35,600 nucleotides of DNA from Catenaria anguillulae PL171 (Eukaryota > Blastocladiomycota > Blastocladiomycetes > Blastocladiales > Catenariaceae), in the NCBI GenBank assembly GCA_002102555.1, contig MCFL01000246.1:1-35600 (forward strand), in the 5' to 3' direction. This document shows, in pieces, positions 15,823 to 25,896 of this stretch. A model generated the notes under the pieces. The model did no database searches, was not told where the DNA came from, and saw only the letters and a list, made by a program, of their open reading frames with translations. The position numbers were made by a program, and so were the translations under genes. How positions within the stretch are numbered: position 1 is the first letter of the stretch; each line of letters opens with the position of its first letter.

Positions 15823-18800
15823 CTACTTACCAATCAAGTTTCTCTTGATCGCGCCCCATCCTCCCCCTCCCCCTGCCGACACTGCTGCCGTACCAGACGC
15901 ACTCGTGGTCGTTTCACCTGGCTCGCTTGACATTGCATGCGGCAATCCGCTACTAGCCCCACTACCCCCATTTCCGCTGCTTGCCAGCGTGGTAAACCAG
16001 CTCGTGTCCTTTGAATGATTGGGCTTTTCGGGCATCTTCAAGTCGGTCAGCTCGTACTTTGTGTGCTTGACGAGCTCTTTGTACACAGTCTCGGGTCGTA
16101 CGGACCCGATACGGACTGTTGGTCGTGATGCCGATGCCGGGTGCACTTTGCTATGCGAATAGCAAAAGTGGGCCGTGGATTGGCGAATCGTCAGGTCAGA
16201 GTCGTCGAGGCGCCATTCACGAGACATTTTTTGTCGATGTGTAAACTCTGAGGCGTTCCAATGTGAGTCAAATGATTCGACACCATTGAATGCATGGGAA
16301 AGGGCATACAGACCTTTCCACTTGCGCACGACGCTCATCTGCAATGCCACAACTCTGTTTGACTGCGAAATCTTGAGGTCTTTGCTGTTTTGGGATGGTG
16401 TCATCAACCGCTCACTGATCATGGTTACAATTTGCGTTTCCATGTCTTTGAGTTGCTGCCGGGCATTGGTTTCCTTTGGATCGAGAGAAGCCTCGACTGC
16501 CTTGTAATTGGCCCATGCTTTCTTGATGTCATCGTCGAGGTCAAACAATGGGTTGCTGATTGCTTGAAGGGCTGAATGTATGGAAAGGACAACATGTGTT
16601 AGAAATGTGTGTGCGTTCGAGAGGCGAGGAAGTGTCCGAGAATGAACGAACCGAATGATGCTTGATTGGAGTTGAGCAAGCCGGATTTGGACGCTGTAAA
16701 CGGAATGGTGAGACGCAGCCAAACCACAAGCAGCCGACAAATCGTGCATACTCTTCCACAACCCAATCACAGCGCTTTTGAGCTCCTCCCGATGCATCAC
16801 CATAAACTCTTCTCGCTTCTTCTCAATGGCATTTTCTTGCCTCACATCCGCCGGCACCGGCATGTACGAGGTCGGGTCGTCCAAATCCCACGGCTCGCCT
16901 TGACCCAGCGTCCCAATGTGATTCCCATCCGTCAGCCATAGCCGAACCGTTGTATCCGCGGCCCCAGTCAGGAAGGCATTGTGACTTGAAATGAAGCTAA
17001 CGCTGGAAAAGAAAAATCGAGCCATCGAACAAACGCCGGGTGCATCAATATACATCATTTTCCGAGCATGAACAAGGAGCCGTACCACGTAATTCCAATC
17101 GCATGACACTTCCAAATGTCCTTGACCAAAATGACGCCACTCCAGTCCACCTTCTCCCTGACTGAGAATGGCTTCACTTCAATCACTCGGATGTGTCCTG
17201 CAGATCCACTCACCACAATTCGTGTCCCAGTCTGATTCATGGCCATACCCGTCAACCCCTCGCCCTCGGGCAGGCCACAGCTCACCTCGTGCACCAGCGT
17301 CGCCTCGTATACGTCCCAAATCCTGAGATACCCATCGGCATGCGCGGAAAGCAGCGGAAACTTGAAGTTCTTTGGATACACGTCCAATGTGCGATCGTAC
17401 AGAAACCCGAGCTCTTCCACAGCCTTACTCTCCAAGCTCTTGTACTCGAGCAACGGATCTGCCAAGTGACACCGCCACGTGCCACTCTCCAAGTTCCAAA
17501 CCACGATTGATCCGTCCAACCCGCCCGTAGCCACCAAACTCGGTGGGGCAAACGTAACGCACAAAATGTCCTCGCGGTGGCCGCGGTACGCGTCGTGAAT
17601 CTCGCGCAGCGGCTTGCATTCAAATGGTTCGGGACTGTCGAGAAAGACACTGATTTTGCGGTCCCAGCCGACGGCAAGAATGTACTTGTTGGCACCGATT
17701 TCGGTAAAGAGCACGGCAGAAACTTCGGTCGAGTTGTTTTTGATGCATTTGCGGAGGAGCTGGCCGTTGTTGAAGTTCCACACTTTGATGGTGCCATCGC
17801 GCGAGCCGGTGATGAGGCGGCGACCGGACCCATCAAAGCACATGGCCGTGATTTCAAGATTCTGGGTATAGCGAAGGAGGATTTGTAAACGTCATGCCAG
17901 TTTGGTGATTCAGTTGCGTGAATGCGTACTCCGTGGACCTGGTTGAATTGAAAAGTCTTCTCTCCCGAGTACGCTTCCCATACCGTCACGGTCGAATCCT
18001 CGCACCCAGACACGATTTGGTGAAACGAGTTGTTGAACAATGCAGCAACAATCGGTGCCTCGTGCGATCGCACAAGCGACTGCTGATACTGTGAGTATAG
18101 CGGCCACGACTCGAGCTTACTGGATCCCGTGATGAGCTGTCGGTGGACATTGTCAAAGTAGATGGCGGAAAGCACATTTTCAGGCCGATGTGGGAAACGA
18201 TCCGTGAGCGTTTGCAGGCAGTTCATTGTGCGAATGTTCCAAATCTTGATGACCTTGTCCTCAGACAAGCTGATGATATGGCCATCGGCTTGGTTGACCA
18301 GCACATCTGTTACGACGGCATTGTGGCCAACAAGCGAGCCGGCGGCTTTGGAAAGGACGTATGGATTCCATAGGCGAATGACCCTAGACAGTGCGTCAAG
18401 CAGAAGCGGTTGTGTGTCGCAATCCTTACGATGCACAGAAGTGATTGGTAGCAAACGTACTTGTCGCGACCGCCAGTGACAATAAATGATGGCCGACGGC
18501 AGTAATCAAAGCATCTGACACCTTTGGATACACTAATGGACCGAGTTGTCTTGCGCTCCAAGTCGCTAATGACGAGAGATTTGACAGATCCACTCGAGCA
18601 AGTGACAAAGGCATTGATCTCTCGAAAGCATTGAATACGCTCGACCCACTCTCCTTCGTTGTGCACTTTTTTCTGTATTCAGGCGTTGCGAGGCAGCCGA
18701 TGACGATGTCAGGAACGTTTGTGATATGCGCAAAATGAATACTCGCAGTGCATACCCTGTGTAGAGTAATGGTCCCGCGGTATGGATTGTCCTCTCGATG

Positions 18801-20129
18801 GGACAATAGTGACGGTTTCACGACGAGCGGCTCGTTGTCGGAGGTGTAGTCCACGAAGAATCGCCGAGTAAAGCTAAGAATGTTGATAAAGCCGCCGTCG
18901 TCGCCAAAGACGAGCACGGATCGTTCGTCCTCAAACTTGCTCGCATACGCAATGGACAATGGATTGTTTTCGAGCGGAGCGATGGTGATGAGCTTGCGTG
19001 GTTTGATGGACATCATTTCAAAGATGGTGAGCCTGTTGCAGCATCACATGATGGGTCAATCGTGCCGACTCCAGTGTCGAAGCTTGAAGATACGCACTGC
19101 CGGTCGTCAGAGACCACAGCCAGCTTGTTTTGGTCCTGCATCAGTACCGCATCCGTTACCCACGCCTGCATCCCTTCACGAGTGGTGAGGGATCGTTGGA
19201 GTTTCAGTTTGGGGGACCACAAGCAAATGGTCCCGTCACGGCTGATGGAAAAGTACTTGCGCTCCTTGGCAATGTAGTCGATGCGCTTGATGAGATCCTT
19301 GTGCGAGGAATCAACGAGCTTGCGGACGCGCTCGTCGACAACCGCTTTCTGCCATTCACGCAGCCATGCGTCAGTAGTTGTTGACTTAAAGCCATGATGA
19401 GAATGAAGCCCCGTGCCGCACGTACCACATACTCCTGATTCAGGCCACTTACCATCACGACAAACGTTGAAAACTCGTCCCAACTGACAGTTCCATCGGA
19501 ATTGGCATCGATTTTCATAAAGAGCTGGTCATTTGATCAAAGGACAAGTTGCCGCCAAGCACGCTGCCGAAAACCTCACGAAACTGGAAGGAGCAGCCAG
19601 TGTCAGCCATGCACTTCAAGTTTGAACCAAGCGTCTTTTGAACAAAATAGATACCGTGTCAATGTCAAAGCCCTCCTCTCCATCCTCGTTGCGGTGAGTC
19701 TTGAAAATGGTCATGAGCTGTTCGAAATGGTGAATGTTCATGTACTGGTGAATGTCGTCATTTGCGACCTTTGAGGCCTTTCGGGGTGACTTTGTCGGTG
19801 ATGCTGCAAGAGACGGATTGGATGAAGTCGTGTGCGATGGGTTGAGATTGTTGCCACTGTCATGGCCATTGGTGGCAGCAGTCGAGGCGGCCATGTTCCC
19901 ACTGGCCGTTCCTGTCAAGATGATTCGCGTCCATCAGTCTGATCCAAGAACAAGTATATATCTTGTGCCCGGTGGAAGGCATACGTCGTCCTAACGTGTT
20001 TGAAGAGGAAACTGCATCGTCGCCTCCATGATTCCCCACAGATGCCGCCGTGCTTGACAGGTCTGGATGCTCTGAAGAGGCAAAGACTTGGGCAAGGCCC
20101 AATGTAACAGAGGAAGGTCCATTGCTCAT
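15823..20129 (-). CDS. EF-hand / WD40-repeat protein, WDR49/WDR64 type
   Basis: Eleven exons are inferred: 20129-19985, 19911-19655, 19583-19453, 19384-19098, 19032-18756, 18672-18461, 18383-17930, 17861-17086, 17002-16752, 16693-16652 (42 nt) and 16571-15823, giving about 1190 residues. After a disordered start comes an EF-hand pair: FREVFGSVLGGNLSFDQM, then LFMKIDANSDGTVSWDEF, which has the D-x-N-x-D-G calcium loop. WD40 repeats follow: YFSISRDGTICLW, SFIVTGGRDK plus VIRLWNP, IISLSEDKVIKIWNI, IVSGCEDSTVTVWEA, RLITGSRDGTIKVWNF, LVATGGLDGSIVVWNL, GYLRIWDVY and AFLTGAADTTVRLW. The C-terminus is helical and charged, ending Ser/Gly-rich. EF-hand/WD40 proteins of this class are mostly found in ciliated organisms, so a flagellar or axonemal role is inferred. 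The frame slips by one base near 19521-19532, between the two EF-hand motifs. A GTAAGT donor overlaps the final codons, so splicing could change the last residues. Confidence 0.85.
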
Positions 20130-20519
20130 GGTGGTATTCAGTCAGCTCTTCTCCTTGCTTGAGCATGATACATTCTCTTGTCCGCGGACAGTACATGTAT
20201 TTATCTAACTGGCGAACTTGGGGGTTGAATGACGCGACCGTCAAGCAAGCCAACCGACGTGCTGAGTCACGCGTCCGTCAGAAGCAATAGGATCGGCAAC
20301 CTCGCGATCGGCGATGGCAGTGCAGTGAAATGGCGGCGAAATGCCCGACCAAGTCATTGAAAACAATCGCACTGCTGATTGCAATTACTTAGAGCATGTA
20401 ATCTCCTTGAGGCAAGTGTAGAGCGAGACACCGAAACCTAATGCATTTCCGCATCCGCTCGTTTTCCCACTTCAAGTCACACCCGACTCATTCAACCCAC
20501 CGCCCTCTCACCCGCCATC
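20130..20519. promoter_or_regulatory. Divergent promoter between WD40 gene and FBXO9
   Basis: 390 bp lie between the two ATGs. The side next to FBXO9 is rich in C/T and A (cacccgactcattcaacccaccgccctctcacc) right before the start codon. No known binding site was identified with confidence. Confidence 0.4.
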
Positions 20520-22274
20520 ATGGAGCTCCCATCAGCGCCCGTGACGGAAAACGAACTTGAGCATTTCCGGCGCGAGTGGAAGAAGCAGCTCGACCAAACG
20601 CATCCCTATGCGCACCAAGAAAGCACTCAGGAGAGCAGAGCGACTGAATCCTCCGGTTCCGCTAGCGCCACCGGCTCGGGTCAAGCCCAGGGTCAAGCCG
20701 TTCAATCACCGCCCACCCAAACATCTGTTCAACCTCAAAAGCCTGTCAAGTACACGGCCAAACGCCCCGCACCTGCCCCGTCAAGTACTGTCGCCGCCTC
20801 TGCTCATACTCAAACACCATCCCTTGCTCCCGCTGCTGCTCCGAGCTCGGCCAAACCTGCTCCCGCCACTGCCTCGCCCGCAAAGCAGAAGCAGAAGGTG
20901 AAACCGACCGTTCCCACAACGGCAGCCTCCGCGTCTCCGTCTTCCGCATCAGCTGCATCTACCAAACAACCAAAGACTCGCGCCAAATCACCTGCTCCAA
21001 AGATTGCTGCTGCATCTTTGGGATCGTCAACATCAACGTCATCCGCTTCCGTAGCCCCGCCTGCTGCCATTGAGTGCACAGACACTGAAATCAAGGCAAT
21101 GGATTTGTACGAGGAAGCCATGGAGCTCGAGGTGTCGGGTCGTCTTGCGGACGCTTTACAATCATACCGCGCCGCGTTCGTACGTTTCTGCTGCTAATCT
21201 TGATGCCAGGCTTGATGATTGGTTTGACTCTGGACACCCTATTGTCATCATGTCCAACAGAAACTTGATCCGGACGTGGATGTCCGTTTCCGCACCCAAT
21301 TCAAACACCTGCAATCCCAACGCGCAGCCGCAGCTTCCTCGGCGGCCTCCTCAAATGCACACGATCAAGCTGGTAGCAGCAATGCGACCGACTCAGCAGA
21401 AGTGATCCCCTTTTCCACTTGGCTCGCGCAACTCAAGCACACCCATTCGCCACTCCTTCCTCTGCACGCCAACCGACCACAGCCCATCTCGCGCTTGCCC
21501 GACGACCTGCTTCTTCGCATCTTCCAAGTTGCCTTTGCCTCAGACACACACGCCTTCTTTGCCACCTCCCTCGTGTGCAAGCAATTCCTGGTGCTTGCGC
21601 GCGAGGCCACTGTGTGGCGATATGTGTGTGCAAGGCATTATCCTCACCGACGACAAGAGATTCAAGACGTGCCCCGTGAGGATTGGATGGATTTCTTCCG
21701 AAGCGAGCCGAGGCTAAGGACGGATGGCGCATACATTAGCGCATGTCGGTACATTCGGCCAGGGTTTTCGGAAAGCAGCATGAATGCGCCCATCTTGATC
21801 GTTGAGTACTACCGGTATCTGGTACGTTTTGCGTTCGCTCATCTTCGATACCATATGCACTTTCTGTATTATGTGCTCATTCATCTACCTTGTGTACATG
21901 AATAGCGCTTTTACCGCAACGGCACAGTCATTGCCTTCATGTCTCCCTCGGAACCCCGCGACGTTGTCAAGCACCTGACGCCATCGGCCAGCAAGCTTGT
22001 CCATGGCGAAGGATACCAAAGCGGGCGGTACTTGATCCAAGACGACCAAGTGTTTCTCGAGCTGCACGACCGCAACCGCCCGCTGACAACATTCAACATC
22101 CAGCTCGAGATTCGCGGAAACAAGCGGCGTGTGAACCGCGTTGCGCGCCTCGAGTGGAAATCGTACACAATGACCACGTTGACGGGCAAGAACATGGTGC
22201 CTGAGGAAGTCGAGTTGGATTTGAATGAGTTTAAGCCGTATGTGTTTGCCAAGGTGAAGAGTTATGTCAAGTGA
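20520..22274 (+). CDS. FBXO9: F-box protein FBXO9 / Hrt3 homologue
   Basis: Three exons (20520-21179, 21261-21821, 21906-22274) with 81- and 84-bp phase-0 introns give 529 residues. Near the N-terminus, ENELEHFRREWKKQL matches the FRxxW motif found at the start of FBXO9/Hrt3 proteins. An Ala/Ser/Pro-rich linker follows. A TPR-like helix pair near 190-230 (AMDLYEEAMELEVSGRLADALQSY) continues across intron 1 into KLDPDVDVRFR, the family's usual layout. The F-box is ISRLPDDLLLRIFQVAF, then ATSLVCKQFLVLAREATVWRYVC. The C-terminal domain (FYRNGTVIAFMSPSEPRDVV, then GRYLIQDDQVFLEL and FNIQLEIRG) is typical of FBXO9 and beta-rich. The protein would be the substrate adaptor of an SCF ubiquitin ligase; in animals FBXO9 targets Tel2/Tti1. 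It is shorter in its linker than some relatives but otherwise complete. Confidence 0.9.
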
Positions 22275-22551
22275 GGATTCCCGATTGGCTTGTGGCGGTG
22301 ACTTTTCTTGTTCTCTTGTTCGTGATACATACTCATTCTGAGGCGATTATCTGCATTTTCAGCTTCCTGATAAATAATGGTTTCACGGGTGCGCCCCGAA
22401 CTTTTGGCCATTATATGCAGAGAGTTCAAACAATTGGTTGCGATTGGAGACGGAATATGTGAATGAAGCAAAGGAAACAAGAGACATAACACTAAATACA
22501 TCTTGAGGTCACTGATCGATTCCAATCAATTGGCCCATCATCGGTGAATTC

Positions 22552-24822
22552 TCAGGGAATGTCTGAAGGCAAAGCTAGAAGGAAATCCTCGCCAAAGGTA
22601 TTGGTAAACCAGGTCATAACGGACATATTGCCGCCCTTGGCAGCCCTGCTGGCCGCGGCATTGAGAGCGGCGTCGTGAATTTGGGCGGCCGCGAATCCCG
22701 GTAAGCTTCGGGCGAGGTAATCCACTTGGTCGACGGTCCCATTCTTGCAAAAGCGACTGAAGAGTTCGCACACGAGTTGCGGGTCCGTGTCGCACGCTGT
22801 GAGACGTGGCCAGGTGCCACATCGAATGGTGAGGAACAACGAGTACACAGAGTCGAGAGACCCAATGAGCTGTGCGAGATCCGCCCTGACCCTGAAACGA
22901 TGGTACGGACAGTCAGGCACAAGGCCATAATCTTGGATGCGAAACACTTGAGTCCACCAGAGCAATGACTTGCCGCCCGGTCCGTGCTGGAATGAGTGAT
23001 TAAATGCTTGCACAAAGACGGCAACGTCGCCGCTGCCGCCAGCATGCACATGCTTGAACCACCAGTCGAGACAAATGATATGACCCGCGTCGCTCGCCTT
23101 GGCAATTGCAATCGCTATGTGATCCAAGTCGAGCTCGAAGCCTTGGTACCCGGCATAGTACTCCAACACAGATATGTGGCCAGCGGCAGATGCCGCCACG
23201 ACCGCATCTCGCAACAGAAACGCAAAATCCGCACCAGCGACCTCGCACCACCACCGAATCATTTCCACGTCACCTTGGGTACCGGCATCCTCGAGCAGCT
23301 CCCAGTACTCGTCGAGATAGTCGGGCGACATGTGTTCGGAATCTGCCTTGAGCCACCAAGCAAGAATCTCGAAACGGCGCTTACTTATGGCAACCTTGAA
23401 CGCATGGCTCACGAGGTCGTAACGCTCAAACTCACCCTCGTAGTTTGACCACCAATCCATAACGCTCGCCTTGCCGCAATAACTCGCAGCCAAGTAGTAG
23501 CACACACTGGGCCACGGCACGTGGCCATGTGACACCAACCAATCCATCATCTCCACGTCTCCGTTCCTTGTCGCCTTGGTAAACTCGTCCGATGTCCAAC
23601 CAATGGTCTGGTGGTTGTTGCTCGGGACGTTCTTGTGCACCCATTCAATCACGTCCAGCTTTCCTGATCCGGCCGCAAACGAAATGAGCTCTTGCCGAGT
23701 GCCAAACAGCCATCCACGGTCCTGTAACCACTGAAAAGCAAACAAATCGCCCGTCTCGGCGGCCGCCATGGATTCGCTAGGGTTCTTGTGCCAACTTGCA
23801 CGAACGTGACTTGGAAGCCGTTCTTCAAACCAAGACAAGAGCTTGCGGTTGCCTTGGCGGATGGCGCTGGTGACCAAGGTGTCGTACTTGGCGATGTTGC
23901 CACCAATCTTGACTTGCTCGAGAACTCGCGGTTGGATCAAACACCATTCAAGCACATCCATCTGGTTGGTTGAAGCCGCGGCATCCAAGACGGCCTGCGC
24001 TTTCGTCTGCAATCCACTCTCCTCGACCCACCACCTGAGCACATGCATGTGGCCGTTGGCGGCAGCCTGTGCCATGGCTATATCCGAATACTTGATGGCC
24101 GCCTCGCCAAGGTGCGAGCCGATCTGTTTCACAAACCAGGCGAGCACGGGCGTATGCCCATTACCGCTCGCATTGTCCACGGCACTTTGCGAATGCTTGA
24201 ACCACTGCTCTTGACCACCATTGAGAGATCCAGTTGTGTTCCACCACCAATCGAGCGTTTCCAAGTCGCCATTGGCCGCGGCGGCATCCACGGCCGCCTC
24301 TGTCCAATTCACAACAAGCACTTTTGATTTGCTCCACCACCAATCAAGCACACGAGTCAAGCCAGGCTGACCAGACACTTGATCCATCACAGACAAGGTC
24401 ACATTGAGCGTCGGCTCTGGCCAAGTACGACTCGGATTCGGCGCATTGCACGAATACTGAATGGGCCGACCCTTGCCACCGGCCTGCATGGACCACGCAT
24501 ACATAAAGTCGAGCAGGTCCACATGGCCGGCGAGACTTGCAAAGTTCATGTCAATGTGTGGCAGGTTCATGAGCGCCGCTTGCGTCAGGCCCGGAGCGGC
24601 AGAGCGAGGCAGCAGGTTGAGCGGCGAGGTGATGGCAGATCGGTCGGCCCAGAGAGTTGCAGCAGCGTCAAGACGGATCAGCAGTATGCCTACGAGTTCG
24701 GCGAGTTCTAGTGGAAGAGTTGGCCCCGACTGCGCCCATGAGTTGGAGGCAGCGGGCTGGGGCTGGGCCAGCTGGGTCGTTTGCTTCGGTACTTGATTCA
24801 TGTCTTTCATTTTGCATTGCAT
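22552..24822 (-). CDS. Large intronless ankyrin-like repeat protein, Trp-rich
   Basis: Single exon, 756 residues, starting at ATG 24822. A short Gln/Ala-rich start is followed by an F-box-like leucine stretch (LPLELAELVGILLIRL) and then some 17-18 degenerate ankyrin units of the form A-A-x-G-x-x-x-(V/L)-L-x-W-(W/C)-x: for example AAAANGDLETLDWWWN, AAANGHMHVLRWWV, AAASTNQMDVLEWCL, AAGSGKLDVIEWV, ATRNGDVEMMDWLV, AAGHISVLEYY and ASDAGHIICLDWWF. Trp in the second helix is unusually frequent. Such proteins form large lineage-specific families in some fungi and protists. Ankyrin stacks bind proteins, and the N-terminal segment would fit an E3-adaptor role, but neither partner nor pathway can be read here. 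A broken relative lies just downstream at 25086-25330. Confidence 0.85.
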   Translation of the reverse strand: MQCKMKDMNQVPKQTTQLAQPQPAASNSWAQSGPTLPLELAELVGILLIRLDAAATLWADRSAITSPLNLLPRSAAPGLTQAALMNLPHIDMNFASLAGHVDLLDFMYAWSMQAGGKGRPIQYSCNAPNPSRTWPEPTLNVTLSVMDQVSGQPGLTRVLDWWWSKSKVLVVNWTEAAVDAAAANGDLETLDWWWNTTGSLNGGQEQWFKHSQSAVDNASGNGHTPVLAWFVKQIGSHLGEAAIKYSDIAMAQAAANGHMHVLRWWVEESGLQTKAQAVLDAAASTNQMDVLEWCLIQPRVLEQVKIGGNIAKYDTLVTSAIRQGNRKLLSWFEERLPSHVRASWHKNPSESMAAAETGDLFAFQWLQDRGWLFGTRQELISFAAGSGKLDVIEWVHKNVPSNNHQTIGWTSDEFTKATRNGDVEMMDWLVSHGHVPWPSVCYYLAASYCGKASVMDWWSNYEGEFERYDLVSHAFKVAISKRRFEILAWWLKADSEHMSPDYLDEYWELLEDAGTQGDVEMIRWWCEVAGADFAFLLRDAVVAASAAGHISVLEYYAGYQGFELDLDHIAIAIAKASDAGHIICLDWWFKHVHAGGSGDVAVFVQAFNHSFQHGPGGKSLLWWTQVFRIQDYGLVPDCPYHRFRVRADLAQLIGSLDSVYSLFLTIRCGTWPRLTACDTDPQLVCELFSRFCKNGTVDQVDYLARSLPGFAAAQIHDAALNAAASRAAKGGNMSVMTWFTNTFGEDFLLALPSDIP

Positions 24823-25085
24823 TGCTCAAGATCCCTTCTAGTGTACACAGCACTTTGCAAAGTAAGAATCACAGTGGCGGAAACCGCTGTGAATGAGGAG
24901 AAAGGCTATTCGACTTGCAATACTTGCATGAGTCACTCAACGCTCTCGCTTCTGACATGATCAGCTTTGCGAATTACGACGCCGCCCTGATCAGATCATG
25001 AGAGGCCACTGCGATTCGTACGGCTCAACTGTTAGCTGAGACTCGCCTTTTGCGACTGGCGGCCTCTGGATGAAGACGCGAGACG
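24823..25085. other. Short spacer between ankyrin-like gene and its fragment
   Basis: 263 bp that include the promoter of the minus-strand ankyrin-like gene. The heptamer TGATCAG occurs twice (near 24958 and 24988). No coding frame is supported. Confidence 0.3.
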
Positions 25086-25330
25086 TTGCCTGTTGCTTGG
25101 GCGGACACGTATGGTTTGCCCGTGAAGGAAGATTTGGAGGCCAATCCAGTCATTGTGCAACGAGCGACAGAAAGTGGCAAGGTCGAGTACTTGCATTGGA
25201 TCCAATCCAAAGCGCCCGCCTTTGCATATGAGCAGGAGATGGTCATCAAGTATGCAGTTGAAAGAGGCGGATTGGCCGTGACAAAGTGGAGGTGCAAAGA
25301 ATCCGGGTTGCTCATGCCTCATTCGGTTTT
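25086..25330 (+). pseudogene. Fragment of a Trp-type ankyrin-like gene
   Basis: About 80 codons keep the same repeat style as the 22552-24822 gene: ANPVIVQRATESGKVEYLHW, then IQSKAPAFAYEQEMVIKYAV and ERGGLAVTKWRCKESGLLM. Only two to three repeat units are recognisable. The frame continues beyond them into unrelated Leu/Pro-rich sequence (stop at 25473-25475), and no F-box-like start is seen. It is therefore a truncated copy on the opposite strand, probably left by family turnover. It could instead be one exon of a gene whose other exons I failed to find. Confidence 0.65.
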
Positions 25331-25896
25331 CCTAGACACACGACCTATCTTGCCAGCACTCCCCCTTCTTTGCCTGCCGGCTGCCTTCTTCTCTGCTGCT
25401 GTACCTAATCGACGTCTGGCTCAAGGTCCTTGTCCACCCTGTGAAGCAATGGAGCCGATGCGGATGCGGCGATAAACCATGCGAACGCAGACCAGGTCCA
25501 AGACGGTGGCTGCCAAGACCGTCGGGGCAGCTGGGCGGCTCAAGTCATCCGTAAAGAGACGGGGCGAGAGCCCATGGATGGATTGGCCAGCTGCCAATGA
25601 GACATGATATGTCGAAGTCATCGATTTTGTGGCGTCGACGTCCAGGGCCGCCCAATGGCTTGCATTCAACGCTCACATGACGTGTGGCATGCGTGGCGGC
25701 GAAGCTCAAGACGGACGCGTCTCTCGCACCGTCGCGTGTTGCTGATCACTTTTGTCGACCCCTCAACGAAAACTTGAAGAACAAGTCTGCTCTCTCTCTC
25801 ACTGCCCACCGCAAAGCACTTCGTCACATCACATTATTCACGCAACGTACACTTCTTTGTCTTCACATCTGCACAGCCACACCATCGACCGCCACC
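25331..25896. other. Spacer and promoter region of URC1
   Basis: No gene is supported. One + strand frame near 25613-25680 (EVIDFVASTSRAAQWLAF) could be a further ankyrin-like scrap, but it is too short to claim. A TC dinucleotide run lies near 25789-25802. The last 60 bases before 25897 are A/C-rich, ending in gccaccATG, a good start context. Confidence 0.35.

Noticed and set aside
25613-25680. Possible extra ankyrin-like scrap (EVIDFVASTSRAAQWLAF)
   Set aside because: One weak unit of about 20 residues is too little to separate from chance.
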